Positions 1 through 8,584 of a stretch of 64,000 nucleotides of DNA are shown here, in pieces. The position numbers were made by a program, and so were the translations under genes. A model generated the notes under the pieces. It was given only the letters and a program-made list of their open reading frames with translations, had not been told where the DNA came from and made no database searches. The stretch's first letter is position 1. Every line of letters begins with the position of its first letter. Where the stretch lies: positions 310,001 through 374,000 of the forward strand of contig JACKHB010000002.1 of NCBI GenBank assembly GCA_020639195.1, in the 5' to 3' direction. Origin of the DNA: Phycisphaeraceae bacterium (lineage in GTDB: Bacteria > Planctomycetota > Phycisphaerae > Phycisphaerales > UBA1924).

Positions 1-531
1 GCGAGCCTTCTCCATGCGCACCTGGAACAGGTGCTCGCGGCTCGCGGCGATGGCGGAGAGGATGTCCGCCCGACGCTCATCGAGCAGCGCGCGGGGCGTG
101 CCCGTTCGCTGGGCAATCAGGTCCAGCGAGGCCTCGACATGCGCGTCGTAGATCGGGACGATGGCCCGAATGATGCGCTCACGGTCGTCGTCGCCGAGCT
201 CACGCCATGCGCCCGCGTACCGCCTCTTGGCGTATTCCGCGGCCCGATCGCGGGCCCAGCGGCCGCTGAGCACCTCGTAGGAAACGGCGATGGCGTAGCT
301 GGCACGGGTCTCGGCCAGCACCCGGCCCCGACGATCGAGGATGCGGCCTCGGACCGTCGGCGTCCACGACTCGCGGACCAGCCGGCGCTCGGCCTCTCGG
401 CGGTATTCGACCCCGTGGTGGAGCGTGAGGTCCGCGACGCGAACCGCCATGGCGGCCAGCAGGGCCAGGAAGCCCGACAGCAACAGCGTGAGCCGTCGGT
501 GGAACATGCTGGGGACAAGGCGATCGAACAT
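1..531 (-). CDS. Penicillin-binding protein 2-like transpeptidase, N-terminal part (runs off the window)
   Basis: Peptidoglycan transpeptidase of the elongation (rod) complex, inner membrane with a periplasmic domain. The reading frame is open from an ATG at 531 to the window edge (177 codons). It shows a single membrane anchor near residues 10-32 (LTLLLSGFLALLAAM) and then the class B PBP signature RGRILDRRGRVLAE near residues 60-74, the start of the PBP dimerisation domain. The transpeptidase SxxK, SxN and KTG motifs would lie outside the window. ATG at 507 is an alternative start. Family assignment rests on the RGxIxDRxGxxLA motif plus the anchor. MrdA is more likely than FtsI because the region after the anchor matches PBP2 better, but this is not certain. 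Confidence 0.75.
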   Translation of the reverse strand, partial: MFDRLVPSMFHRRLTLLLSGFLALLAAMAVRVADLTLHHGVEYRREAERRLVRESWTPTVRGRILDRRGRVLAETRASYAIAVSYEVLSGRWARDRAAEYAKRRYAGAWRELGDDDRERIIRAIVPIYDAHVEASLDLIAQRTGTPRALLDERRADILSAIAASREHLFQVRMEKAR

Positions 532-627
532 CCGTGTTCCGAGCGCGTGGGAGGGGGAGCGCTCAGTGTAGTGGATGCGCGGATCCGGCGCGGGATTCCC
601 CGGCCGATCGGACCGTCGATCGAGGCG

Positions 628-1449
628 TCAGGACCCGCGGGCGTGCTTCGAGCGGGTGAGCTGGGCGTAGGCGTTGTGGCTGTGGATCGACTCGAAGTTC
701 TCCGAGTTGATCGAGTACCAGGTGATCCTGGGGTCGTCCTCGAGGGACAGCGCGAGGTCTCGCACGATGTCTTCGACGAACTTGGGGTTCTCGTACGCTC
801 TCTCGGTCACGTGCTTCTCGTCGGGGCGCTTGAGCACGGCGAAGACCGGATAGGAAGCCGCGCTCTCGAGCATGCCGACCAGGTCCTCGATCCAGAGACT
901 CCCGTCGAATCTGACCCTCGCCTCGATGCGGCAGCGCTGGTTGTGCGCGCCGTACTCGCTGATCTCTTTGGAGCACGGGCAGAGGCTGGTCGCCGGCGCG
1001 GCCACACCCATGACGAAGTCGTCGGTGCCGTTGCTGCTGCACTCGAAGGTGACGTCGTAGTCCATGAGGCCCGGCGCCCCCGTCACCGGGGCGCGCTTGG
1101 TGACGAAGTACTTGAAGCGAGCCTCGAAGTGCGCCTCCTTGGCGCCGAGCCGCTCGCAGATGGCACGCGTGATCTGCGGGATCTGATCGGGCGTGAGCGG
1201 CTCGCATCCGTGCTCGTTGAGCACCTCGAGGAACCGGCTCATGTGCGTGCCCTTCTGCGTGTGAGGAAGGGCCACGTACATGTTGATGGTGGCGACCGTC
1301 GTCTCGTGGCCACCGTCCGGCGTGCGCAGCCGGATCGGGTAGGTCACGTCCTTGACGCCCACACGATCGATGGCCACGCGGCGGTCGTCCCGCAGGGCCT
1401 GAACGTCAGGGATGGGCGTTTCTCTCGGCTTGTCGTCGGCGTTGGTGAT
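628..1449 (-). CDS. folE2: GTP cyclohydrolase FolE2 (type IB), proposed ATC start
   Basis: Converts GTP to 7,8-dihydroneopterin triphosphate, the first step of folate (and queuosine) synthesis, in the cytoplasm; FolE2 is the metal-promiscuous, zinc-independent version. Family hallmarks are IPDVQALRDDRR followed by AIDRVGVKDVTYPI at the N-terminus, CPCSKEISEYGAHNQR in the middle, and a C-terminal SINSENFESIHSHNAYA. The conserved IPDVQ block lies upstream of the first GTG (1377), and no ATG, GTG or TTG occurs in frame between the upstream stop (1489-1491) and that GTG. An ATC at 1447-1449 sits 5 nt after GGAGAG and is my proposed start, giving about 273 residues. The gene follows the 1489-2439 membrane protein in the same frame, 39 nt downstream. 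Function is near certain; the start codon is not. Confidence 0.9.
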   Translation of the reverse strand: MTNADDKPRETPIPDVQALRDDRRVAIDRVGVKDVTYPIRLRTPDGGHETTVATINMYVALPHTQKGTHMSRFLEVLNEHGCEPLTPDQIPQITRAICERLGAKEAHFEARFKYFVTKRAPVTGAPGLMDYDVTFECSSNGTDDFVMGVAAPATSLCPCSKEISEYGAHNQRCRIEARVRFDGSLWIEDLVGMLESAASYPVFAVLKRPDEKHVTERAYENPKFVEDIVRDLALSLEDDPRITWYSINSENFESIHSHNAYAQLTRSKHARGS

Positions 1450-1454
1450 GCTTG

Positions 1455-1460
1455 CTCTCC
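1455..1460 (-). promoter_or_regulatory. Shine-Dalgarno sequence supporting the ATC start of folE2
   Basis: On the minus strand GGAGAG is followed by 5 nt and then ATC ACC AAC, in frame with the conserved FolE2 N-terminus. No other in-frame canonical start lies upstream of the conserved PDVQ segment. Confidence 0.5.
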
Positions 1461-1488
1461 GAACTGCGCTCCACCGTACGTGGGCGCG

Positions 1489-2439
1489 TCAGGATCGGTT
1501 CGTGGCGGGCACGCCGGCGGATTCGGCCTTGGCGGCCTCTGCGTGGCTCTGCGAATCCATCATCGCGCCCGCCCAGCCCAGCCCGATCGGCACGCCCAGA
1601 AGGCCCCCCGCCATCCAGTCCAGGGGCATCACCCTCGAAAGAGGGTGGAGTGTTCCGGCGAGGGCGTGGCTCAGGATCGCATCGGGGCCCGACAGCGTCG
1701 CCAGGGGCAGAATCGAGCCGGCGATGGCCAGCAGCGCGATCGCCAGCACCGGCAGCAGCGGAGCCGGCTGATGGCCGGAGTCCGCCAGCGCAGCGCCCAA
1801 GCGGGCCCCCACGCCGGCGCCAATGCCGGCAAAGATCGCGGCGAACACGGCCTGACCCTTGAGTGATTCCAGGGCCACCAGCCACGCGAGGGCATATCCC
1901 AGCCCGAGCGCGCCGACGAGGCCCGCCAGCGCGGCCACGGACCCCATGGAGCGCAGTGCTCGCGTCAGGCCATCGGGACCGACGGGCAGTTCGCGGGTCT
2001 CGGCCGTTTCGGCTGGGGCTCGGGAGGCCAGGAGCGTCGCGACGGTTGCAGCGATCAGGAGAACGGCCACCACAGCCGCTTCGATCGCGATGCCGGACAT
2101 GGGGCCGCCGGATCGAGCCGAACGCAGGATTTCGTGGACCTCTCCGGAAGACCACGCGGCCCACGCCGCGACGAATCCCGCGTTTCGCAGACCGATCCTC
2201 GGACCGAAGAATCGGCCCGACGCCGCCCCGACCAAGGCCGTCAGGCCCGCGACCAGCGCCAAGGCGAGCACTCCCGCGCCCGGGCTGCCCGAGGCCAGTG
2301 GCGATGCGTTGTGCGTGCCGTCGGGGGCCTTCATGGCGTGCACGGCCATGCCCGCGACCGGACCCATCACGAACAGCGCGCCAAGCGTGAGCGTCCAGCG
2401 GAGGGCAAGTCTTGCAGGCGTCTGCTTGGGTTCGGTCAT
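1489..2439 (-). CDS. Polytopic membrane protein of unknown function
   Basis: I do not recognise a family. The start is placed at the Met of MTEPKQTPARLALRWTL; 12 further residues are open upstream but are basic and look untranslated. About 316 residues with roughly seven hydrophobic segments (LTLGALFVMGPVAGMAV, VLALALVAGLTALVGAA, AAVVAVLLIAATVATLL, VAALAGLVGALGLGYALAWLV, AVFAAIFAGIGAGVGARLGAA, LLPVLAIALLAIAGSILPL, and a Gly-rich last one). Loops are Ala/Gly-rich without conserved charged motifs. It lies directly upstream of folE2 in the same orientation (39 nt), so the two are probably co-transcribed, but nothing in the protein points to pterin metabolism. Confidence 0.6.
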   Translation of the reverse strand: MTEPKQTPARLALRWTLTLGALFVMGPVAGMAVHAMKAPDGTHNASPLASGSPGAGVLALALVAGLTALVGAASGRFFGPRIGLRNAGFVAAWAAWSSGEVHEILRSARSGGPMSGIAIEAAVVAVLLIAATVATLLASRAPAETAETRELPVGPDGLTRALRSMGSVAALAGLVGALGLGYALAWLVALESLKGQAVFAAIFAGIGAGVGARLGAALADSGHQPAPLLPVLAIALLAIAGSILPLATLSGPDAILSHALAGTLHPLSRVMPLDWMAGGLLGVPIGLGWAGAMMDSQSHAEAAKAESAGVPATNRS

Positions 2440-2496
2440 CGGATGGATCTTGGCCCGTGTCCGGGCCAAAGGCAACCCCCTCGGGCGGGGCTCGGT

Positions 2497-3702
2497 TCAG
2501 CGCATGAGCGCCTCGAGCCGGGCGATCCGCTCCATCAGCGGCGGGTGCGAGGACATCAGGCTGGCTCGCTCCCGCGGGTTGCGTCGCATCTTGCTGAGGG
2601 GGTTGACGATGTACATGTGGGCCGAGCCGCGATTGGCCGTGTCCACCAGCGGATCGGTGTCGCCGGCGAGCTTCCGCAGCGCATCGGCGAGGCCCTTGGG
2701 ATTGCGCGTGAGTTCCACGGCGCCGGCATCGGCCAGGTATTCGCGCTGCCGGCTGTAGGCCATCTGAACGATGGCCGCGACGATCGGGGCGAGCACGGCG
2801 AGGATCAGCGCGATCGCGAACGCGATCCCGGCGCCACTTCCCCCGCCCTTGCCGCGGCTGCGTGCCCCCCGGCCGCTGGCGCCGATGTGCCACGTCGTCC
2901 GAAGAAAGGCATCCGTGGCAAAGGCAATGAGCCCGACCATCGTGGCCATGAGAAGCGAGAACCGGATGTCGTAGTGACGGACGTGGGCCAACTCGTGGGC
3001 CATGACGCCCTGCAGTTCATCGCGGGTCAGCTTCTGGCGCAGGCCGACGGTGATGGCAACCGCCGCGTGCTCGGGATCGCGCCCGGTGGCGAAGGCATTC
3101 ATGGCGCTGTCGCCAATGACATAAATCCTGGGCATCGGCAGGCCGCCGGCGATGGCGATCTCTTCGACGACGTTGAACAGCTCCGGGTCCATCTCCTTGG
3201 CCAGGGGCTTGGCGTGGGCCATGCGCAGCAGCGCATCCGAGCCGCTGTAGAAGCTCCACGCGGCGCCGCCGCCCGCGGCGATCAGGGCGACCACCGCCCC
3301 GACCGCCGAGGCGCCCAGCAGGATCGAACTCTCCGACGGGCCTACGTAGAACGACATCGCCGCCCCGATGACGGCGCCGATCACGACCCCCAACGCGATC
3401 ATGATGAACATCAGCAGCGCGCTCTGCCGCTTGTTCTTGCGGATCAGGTCGAGGAACGTCATCGTGCCCGGATACGCCTTGACCCGCTCGCGCACGGCGA
3501 TGTTGAGGCTCGACTCTTCCTTTGGGGGTCGCGGCCGCTCCGGCTGGTCGTCCTGCTTCTTGGGGCCCTGAGGCTTGTCGTCGCGCGAGCCCGGGAGACC
3601 CGGGATCTCGGGCATTCCGGGGATTCCCGGGACCCCGGGGATGGGCGAGCCCTGGGCGCGCGGGCCGAACGCGCGCGGATCGTGCCCCGGACGCTCAGCC
3701 AT
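2497..3702 (-). CDS. htpX: HtpX-like M48 family membrane zinc metalloprotease
   Basis: Membrane-bound protease for quality control of inner-membrane proteins. The active site MAHELAHVRHYD (HExxH at residues 236-240) lies after two membrane segments (about 94-118 and 127-147). A further hydrophobic pair follows the active site (MVGLIAFATDAF and FAIALILAVLAPIVAAIVQ). The downstream glutamate in SRQREYLADAGAVELT is the expected third zinc ligand. Unusual: about 60 extra N-terminal residues rich in Pro/Gly, with collagen-like GxP triplets near 19-37 (IPGVPGIPGMPEIPGLPG), then an acidic/basic linker. It follows the LemA gene by about 30 nt in the same orientation, a common LemA/HtpX pairing. Confidence 0.9.
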   Translation of the reverse strand: MAERPGHDPRAFGPRAQGSPIPGVPGIPGMPEIPGLPGSRDDKPQGPKKQDDQPERPRPPKEESSLNIAVRERVKAYPGTMTFLDLIRKNKRQSALLMFIMIALGVVIGAVIGAAMSFYVGPSESSILLGASAVGAVVALIAAGGGAAWSFYSGSDALLRMAHAKPLAKEMDPELFNVVEEIAIAGGLPMPRIYVIGDSAMNAFATGRDPEHAAVAITVGLRQKLTRDELQGVMAHELAHVRHYDIRFSLLMATMVGLIAFATDAFLRTTWHIGASGRGARSRGKGGGSGAGIAFAIALILAVLAPIVAAIVQMAYSRQREYLADAGAVELTRNPKGLADALRKLAGDTDPLVDTANRGSAHMYIVNPLSKMRRNPRERASLMSSHPPLMERIARLEALMR

Positions 3703-3732
3703 CGCCCCGCTCCCGCTGCGACCCGTGCATCA

Positions 3733-4311
3733 TCATGAACCGAAGGAGACCTTCGGCGCCTCGCGCTGCTGGGCGTCCTCGAGCGTGAAGTACGCGCGCT
3801 TGTCGAAGTTGAACACGCCGGCCACGATGCTCGACGGGAACGTTTGGCGGGCCTCCTCGTAGCGACCGACCGTGTCGTTGAAGTGCTGACGCGCGAAACC
3901 GATCTTGTTCTCGGTGCTGGCCAGCTCCTCCTGGAGTTGCAGGAAGCTGGTGTTGGCCTTCAGGTCCGGGTACGCCTCGCTGATCGCCAACAGGCGCGAG
4001 AGGGCGCTGGAGAGTTCGCCCTCAACCTTCCCCTTTTCGGCAGCGTGGGCCGCGTCGCTGGTGATGCTGATCGCCTGCTGGCGGGCCTTGACCACCGCCT
4101 CGAGCGTGTCCTTCTCGTGCCCGGCGTAGCCCTTGACGGTCTCGACGAGGTTGGGAATCAGGTCGTATCGCCGTTTGAGCTGGACATCGATCTGTGCCCA
4201 GCCGTTGTCGCAGTCGATCCGCCGCTTCACCAGGCCGTTGTAGACGGCGATGATCCACAGCAGCACGACGATGAAGACGACGGCGATGACACCCAGCACG
4301 ATCCACAGCAT
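3733..4311 (-). CDS. lemA: LemA family protein
   Basis: Small membrane-anchored alpha-helical protein; the biochemical role of the family is unknown. Length of 192 residues is typical. One N-terminal membrane segment (1-22, WIVLGVIAVVFIVVLLWIIAV) is followed by the family signature YNGLVKRRIDCDNGWAQIDV, QLKRRYDLIPNLVETVKGY and AHEKDTLEAVVKAR. The C-terminal half contains the conserved NKIGFARQHFNDTVGRYEE and a FPSSIVA motif. It precedes the HtpX-like protease, the frequent partner of LemA, and is transcribed divergently from the membrane protein at 4472. Confidence 0.92.
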   Translation of the reverse strand: MLWIVLGVIAVVFIVVLLWIIAVYNGLVKRRIDCDNGWAQIDVQLKRRYDLIPNLVETVKGYAGHEKDTLEAVVKARQQAISITSDAAHAAEKGKVEGELSSALSRLLAISEAYPDLKANTSFLQLQEELASTENKIGFARQHFNDTVGRYEEARQTFPSSIVAGVFNFDKRAYFTLEDAQQREAPKVSFGS

Positions 4312-4471
4312 CGCGGCTTCCCCCTTGTCCGGGTCCTTGTTGGTCCTTCGGCGTCCGGCGTTTCAGGAGACGATCATACAGGAGATCGTCGCACGATGCG
4401 GTGCGAGCGGGATCGCGGTAGCATGATGGCCGACGGAACCGGCCGCGTCGTGGGCCCTCGCGAGGACTGCC

Positions 4472-5689
4472 ATGCCCGAAGTTGGAGTCGAAGGCGCCGA
4501 TGCGCTTCCGATCAAGGACGACCGGCTGTGGCGGGCGCCGCTGGTGCTCGGCGATTTCGTTGATGAATTGCTCTGGCCGCGACTGCTGCGAATCCCCGAG
4601 TTGACGTTCCGCCCGGGGCGGATCGGTCTGGCGTTCGTGGGGCTGCTCTGCATCCTGCTCATTGGCGAATTGCCGGCGCTCTCGGGGATCGAGGGTTCGC
4701 CGATCGCGCGGGGCGCGGAGCTGAATCTCGATGCGGCGCGGGCGCTCGGGGCATCGGCCCTCTCCTTGGATCCGCAGCGCATCCTCGCATCGGCCGAGGC
4801 ATTGTTCGTGGGCGCGCCCGGGGCGTTGTGGAGCGAGTTTGGTCTGTGGCTCGCGCCCGTCGGGATCGGGATGCTCGTGGTGTGGGCGATCTTTGGGGGA
4901 GCGGTGTGCCGGTCGGCGATCTGCGAGGATGCGCAGTCTGTCACGCCGACCTGGCCAGAGTCCCTGGCGTTCTCGCTGCCGCGATGGTCCAGCCTCGCGC
5001 TGGCCACGATCGCGCCGTTGCTGCTGGTCGGCTTCCTGCTGGGAGTCGCGGCGCTCATCGGCGGCCTGCTCGCGGTGCCGGGACTCAACATCGTCGGTGC
5101 GGTGCTGTTTGGACTGGCGCTCGTGCTCGCCGTGCTCGCGGCCCTGAGCCTGGTGTGCTATCTGCTCGGCGCGATCATGCTGATGCCGGCCCTGGCCTGC
5201 GAGGGGACCGACAGCTTCGACGCCGGGCAGCGGGTATTCCACTATGTGCTGCATCGTCCCGGCGCGATGGTGCGCGACCTCGGCATCGTGATCGCCCTGG
5301 GACTGGTCACCGTCGGCGTCACGTGGTTGATCGCCGAGGGGGGCATCGGTCTGGCCGAGGCCTGCGCCGCATGGATCGGCGGCGGCACGGCGAGCGCCGT
5401 CGCTTCGGGAGAGGCCGCGGGCGGAATCGACGGCGTCGCAACCCGCATCGCGTCGTTCTGGTCGGGCGCCCTGCGACTGGGGGTCGGCGCCGTGGCGCTC
5501 AGCTTCGTGTGGACCGGGGGCAGCGTGCTGTATCTCGTGATGCGAGCGCGCTGCGATGGGCAGGATCCGAGCGAGATCTGGATGCCGACGATGATCGAAG
5601 GGACGCTCGCGCCCATCATCGAGGCCCAGCGGGACGAGACGCCGCCGTCGGGTTCGGCTCAGGGTCCAACTGAACCCGAAGAGGCGTAG
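4472..5689 (+). CDS. Polytopic membrane protein of unknown function
   Basis: I do not recognise a named family. 405 residues. Hydrophobic segments start near residue 50 (IGLAFVGLLCILLIGELPAL), followed by LWLAPVGIGMLVVWAIFGG, a long hydrophobic block (LALATIAPLLLVGFLLGVAA, GLNIVGAVLFGLALVLAVLA, LVCYLLGAIMLMPALA), then LGIVIALGLVTVGVTWLIAE and LRLGVGAVALSFVWTGGSVLY. Short cytoplasmic ends; the tail is acidic and Pro-rich. The last 74 nt overlap the 3' end of truB on the opposite strand. Alternating large loops and paired helices resemble planctomycete proteins annotated only as hypothetical membrane proteins. Confidence 0.6.
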   Translation: MPEVGVEGADALPIKDDRLWRAPLVLGDFVDELLWPRLLRIPELTFRPGRIGLAFVGLLCILLIGELPALSGIEGSPIARGAELNLDAARALGASALSLDPQRILASAEALFVGAPGALWSEFGLWLAPVGIGMLVVWAIFGGAVCRSAICEDAQSVTPTWPESLAFSLPRWSSLALATIAPLLLVGFLLGVAALIGGLLAVPGLNIVGAVLFGLALVLAVLAALSLVCYLLGAIMLMPALACEGTDSFDAGQRVFHYVLHRPGAMVRDLGIVIALGLVTVGVTWLIAEGGIGLAEACAAWIGGGTASAVASGEAAGGIDGVATRIASFWSGALRLGVGAVALSFVWTGGSVLYLVMRARCDGQDPSEIWMPTMIEGTLAPIIEAQRDETPPSGSAQGPTEPEEA

Positions 5690-6413
5690 GGTCGATCCCG
5701 GGCGGTGTGAGACGGGCGAGCTCGGACGCACCGAGACGAGCCGGGAGTTGCTCGGGCGTGACCGCCGCGGCGGCCGACAGCTGACCAACCCGTGTGCGTC
5801 GGAGCGATGTCAGCATGCCGCCCGTTCCGAGTGCCTCTCCCAGGTCACGGGCGAGGCTGCGAACGTAGAACCCCCTCCCGCTGACGATTCGCACGCGCAG
5901 CACCGGCCAGCGAATCTCGAGGAGGTCGAGCGCGTCCACTCGGACTCGCTTGGGCCGAAGCAGAGGATCCTGACCCGCCCTGGCGAGGACGTAGGCCCTT
6001 CGGCCATCGACGTGCGCAGCGCTGTGGATCGGTGGAACCTGCCCGAAATCTCCGATGAACCGGGCCAAGACCTCGGCGAGCTCCTCGCAGGTGCGTGGTG
6101 GGCCCGGATCGATCGGGTGGGCCGCCCGTTCGAGGTCGAACGAGTCCGAGGTGTGGGCGAGATCGATTTCGGCCTCATATTCCTTTGTTTCGCTCATGAG
6201 CGATTCGCACAACCGGGTCGCCCGCCCCACAAGAATCAGCAGCACGCCGGTGGCGAGCGGATCGAGGGTTCCGGCGTGGCCGACCTTGCTCCGCCTGGGC
6301 CATCCCGCGGCCCGAAGCCGGCCGCGCACCAGCGTGCACATCGCGTTGGACGTCCGGCCGAGGGGCTTGTCGAGCACGATCAGCCCGGCGAGGTCGTCGC
6401 TCGACAACTCCAT
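5616..6413 (-). CDS. truB: tRNA pseudouridine(55) synthase TruB
   Basis: Isomerises U55 in the T-loop of tRNAs. 265 residues from the ATG at 6413. Motif I is GLIVLDKPLGRTSN, and the catalytic aspartate is D51 in the signature KVGHAGTLDPLATGVL. Further family motifs are TKEYEAEIDLAHTSDSFD, QVPPIHSAAHVDGRRAYVLAR and the C-terminal RGFYVRSLARDLGEALGTG. The C-terminus has a short Pro-rich tail instead of a PUA domain, consistent with many bacterial TruB proteins. It converges with the 4472-5689 membrane protein, overlapping it by 74 nt. Confidence 0.95.
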   Translation of the reverse strand: MELSSDDLAGLIVLDKPLGRTSNAMCTLVRGRLRAAGWPRRSKVGHAGTLDPLATGVLLILVGRATRLCESLMSETKEYEAEIDLAHTSDSFDLERAAHPIDPGPPRTCEELAEVLARFIGDFGQVPPIHSAAHVDGRRAYVLARAGQDPLLRPKRVRVDALDLLEIRWPVLRVRIVSGRGFYVRSLARDLGEALGTGGMLTSLRRTRVGQLSAAAAVTPEQLPARLGASELARLTPPGIDPTPLRVQLDPEPNPTAASRPAGPR

Positions 6414-6530
6414 GGGCGATCGTAGATTGCGGCGGCGCACGCGGTCGAGCCATCCGCGTGGCCGACGCGTCGCGACCCGCGAGCGGCCCCACGCCGGCCC
6501 CCGCGCCACCTACACTGCCGACCCGTCGCC

Positions 6531-6618
<88 letters not shown>

Positions 6619-6699
6619 TTCTTTCCTACATCCGTCCCGCGCTCGAGGGGATTGAAGAGCCGCGGCAGCGAGCCCGTTGACGGGCGTGGAGTCGCGGGC

Positions 6700-6981
6700 T
6701 CAATCATCCGACTCGTGTCCACTCTCATCCGAAGCGGCGTGCCCGGCAATGTGAGCCGATCGTTCGGTGTCGGCGATGCGCCGCTCGAGGTCAGCTCCGA
6801 GTCGAAGCTGGATCGCGCGCACGAAATGCCCGAGCAGGATGAGCACACAGACGACGAAGATCACGTCGAGCACGCCGCCCAGAGGAGTCCCGACGGAAGA
6901 GCCGAAGCGGACGCCACCCACGGCGACTAGACCGAGCGTGAGCGCGACGAGCCAGAGATTCACAGACCTGATTTGAAGCAC
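6700..6981 (-). CDS. Small two-helix membrane protein, unknown
   Basis: 93 residues if initiated at the GTG at 6981; the frame is open further upstream, but the extra part is Arg-rich and looks untranslated, and the start is uncertain. Two hydrophobic segments (VNLWLVALTLGLVAVGGV and GVLDVIFVVCVLILLGHFV) are followed by a charged, His/Asp/Ser-rich cytoplasmic tail of about 35 residues. No family recognised. It lies about 100 nt downstream of the histidine kinase on the same strand and may be part of the same transcript. Confidence 0.45.
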   Translation of the reverse strand: MLQIRSVNLWLVALTLGLVAVGGVRFGSSVGTPLGGVLDVIFVVCVLILLGHFVRAIQLRLGADLERRIADTERSAHIAGHAASDESGHESDD

Positions 6982-7078
6982 ACGAACGAGTGGCTCCCGG
7001 ACCGAGGGTGTTGACCGACGACTCCTGGAACTTCTGCGTCTAGCCTGACCCTCGCATGATCGCCGAGTGAATCCGCGC

Positions 7079-8581
7079 TCATTCTGGGGACTCGGACCTC
7101 GGATCGCTGGCCCGACCGGCGATTTCCAGCCAAACCACGAACTCGCACCCCGCATCGGGCAGGTTCCTCACCCGGATGCTGCCGCCGTGCAATTCCGCCA
7201 CCCCGTGCGCGATGGCGAGGCCGAGCCCGTGACCGCGGGCACGCCGCTCCTCGTCCTTGGCCTGGACAAACCGATCGAAGATGTTCTCGATGATGTCGGC
7301 GGGGATTCCGGGTCCGCGATCCGTCACGGACAGCTCCGCCGATTCCTCGACGATGCTGGCCGTGACGGTCACTCGTTCGCCCGCGGGGCTGAACCGGATC
7401 GCGTTGCGGACCAGATTGTCAAGCATGGTGCGAAGCAGCACCTCGTCGCCCCGAATCTGGGCGTCGACGTTGGCGCTGTCCTCGAGCAGGCGCGGCTCGA
7501 GGCGGACCCTGTACCTCTTGGCGTCGCTCTCGCACGCGTCGACCGACGCCAGCACGAGCTCGTTGATCATGGTCCGACGGTCTGCTCCCGCGGCCGCGCC
7601 CTGCCGCTCCCGCACCCTGGTCAGCGTCAGCAGGCTCTCGACGGTCCGGCCAAGGCGGATCATCTCGTCCTGGACGCTCTCGATGAACTCTCGCATCCTC
7701 TCGGACTCGTCCGGCGCGGCCAGCGTCTGGGCCTCGGTCAGCAGCACGGCGATCGGCGTCTTGAGCTCGTGCGACACATTGGCCATGAATCGCTCTTGCG
7801 CGCGGAACCCCTCTTCGAGCCGGGACCGGGCCGCGTCGAGCTCCGATTGCAGACGTTGGACTTCCGGATCCGCTCCGTGCAGTTCGATCCGCTGCCCGAT
7901 GGACTGGGGCGAGAGTGTTCGGGCGATCTCGCGCAGCTCACGGATCGGGCCAAGCCCGATCCCGGCGATGACCCACCCCGCAACGCCCGCGGCGAGCGCA
8001 CCGATCGGCATTGCGATCAGGAAGACCTGCTCGGTCAATGAACGGACACGCTGGGCGTAGGTGTCCGCCGTCGCGCCCAGGAGAACGTATCTTCGTCCGT
8101 CGGTCCCCCGAAAGCCGACCAGCGCCATCCTCGCGTGGCGCGCATCGGGATGCACCTCGGCCCACTGTTGCAGGCCGCGCACCGACAGCGCCCGCTCGAT
8201 GGGCGTGTCGGATTGCATCGCCGCAGAGACATCCTCCGGAGATGCCGTGACGGCGGTTGCGGCACTGGAGACCACAAGTTCGCCCTTGTCGTTGTAGACG
8301 GTCAGCACGAACCGCTCGAACACGACTCTCTGGAGCTGGTCGGCCGCGAGGCGCGACAGTTCGGTGCTGGAGATCCCCGGCGTGCGGAGCCGGATCTCCG
8401 ACCTGACCTTGAGGACCTGCGCCTGCAGTTGCTGGGAGAAGAAGACGCGGATGGATCGGAGCTGGAAGAGCAGGACCACCCCGCCCAGCGCCACCTGAAT
8501 GACCATGAAGACCGCCACCAGCCAGACGGTCAGGCGGAGCCTGAGCGACACTCCTCGCCGCCACAACTCCCTCCAGGGCAC
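7079..8581 (-). CDS. Sensor histidine kinase (EnvZ/PhoR-type, class I)
   Basis: Inner-membrane sensor that phosphorylates the response regulator encoded directly upstream. 500 residues. TM1 is at about 17-39, an extracytoplasmic sensor region covers about 40-185, and TM2 is at about 186-209. A HAMP-like linker follows (LGPIRELREIARTLSPQ, 210-226). The phospho-acceptor histidine is H271 in FMANVSHELKTPIAVL. The ATPase domain shows the N box (NLVRNAIRFSPAGE), G1 (VTDRGPGIP), F box (IFDRFVQAKDE) and G2 (GHGLGLAIAHGVAELHGG). The start lies 4 nt after the stop of the response regulator, so the two genes form an operon. The stimulus cannot be read from the sequence. Confidence 0.93.
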   Translation of the reverse strand: MPWRELWRRGVSLRLRLTVWLVAVFMVIQVALGGVVLLFQLRSIRVFFSQQLQAQVLKVRSEIRLRTPGISSTELSRLAADQLQRVVFERFVLTVYNDKGELVVSSAATAVTASPEDVSAAMQSDTPIERALSVRGLQQWAEVHPDARHARMALVGFRGTDGRRYVLLGATADTYAQRVRSLTEQVFLIAMPIGALAAGVAGWVIAGIGLGPIRELREIARTLSPQSIGQRIELHGADPEVQRLQSELDAARSRLEEGFRAQERFMANVSHELKTPIAVLLTEAQTLAAPDESERMREFIESVQDEMIRLGRTVESLLTLTRVRERQGAAAGADRRTMINELVLASVDACESDAKRYRVRLEPRLLEDSANVDAQIRGDEVLLRTMLDNLVRNAIRFSPAGERVTVTASIVEESAELSVTDRGPGIPADIIENIFDRFVQAKDEERRARGHGLGLAIAHGVAELHGGSIRVRNLPDAGCEFVVWLEIAGRASDPRSESPE

Positions 8582-8584
8582 GGC

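Noticed and set aside
31..1866. 611-codon open frame on the plus strand across the start of the window
   Set aside because: Mirror frame of PBP2, folE2 and the membrane protein on the other strand. Composition is that of GC-rich antisense text and no domain is recognisable.
4022..5788. 588-codon open frame on the minus strand
   Set aside because: Lies antisense to the 4472-5689 membrane protein and out of frame with LemA; Arg/Pro/Gln-rich without motifs.
6981..7155. N-terminal extension of the small membrane protein to a start at 7155
   Set aside because: It overlaps the 3' end of the histidine kinase gene and is Arg/Ser-rich; the hydrophobic protein begins near 6981.
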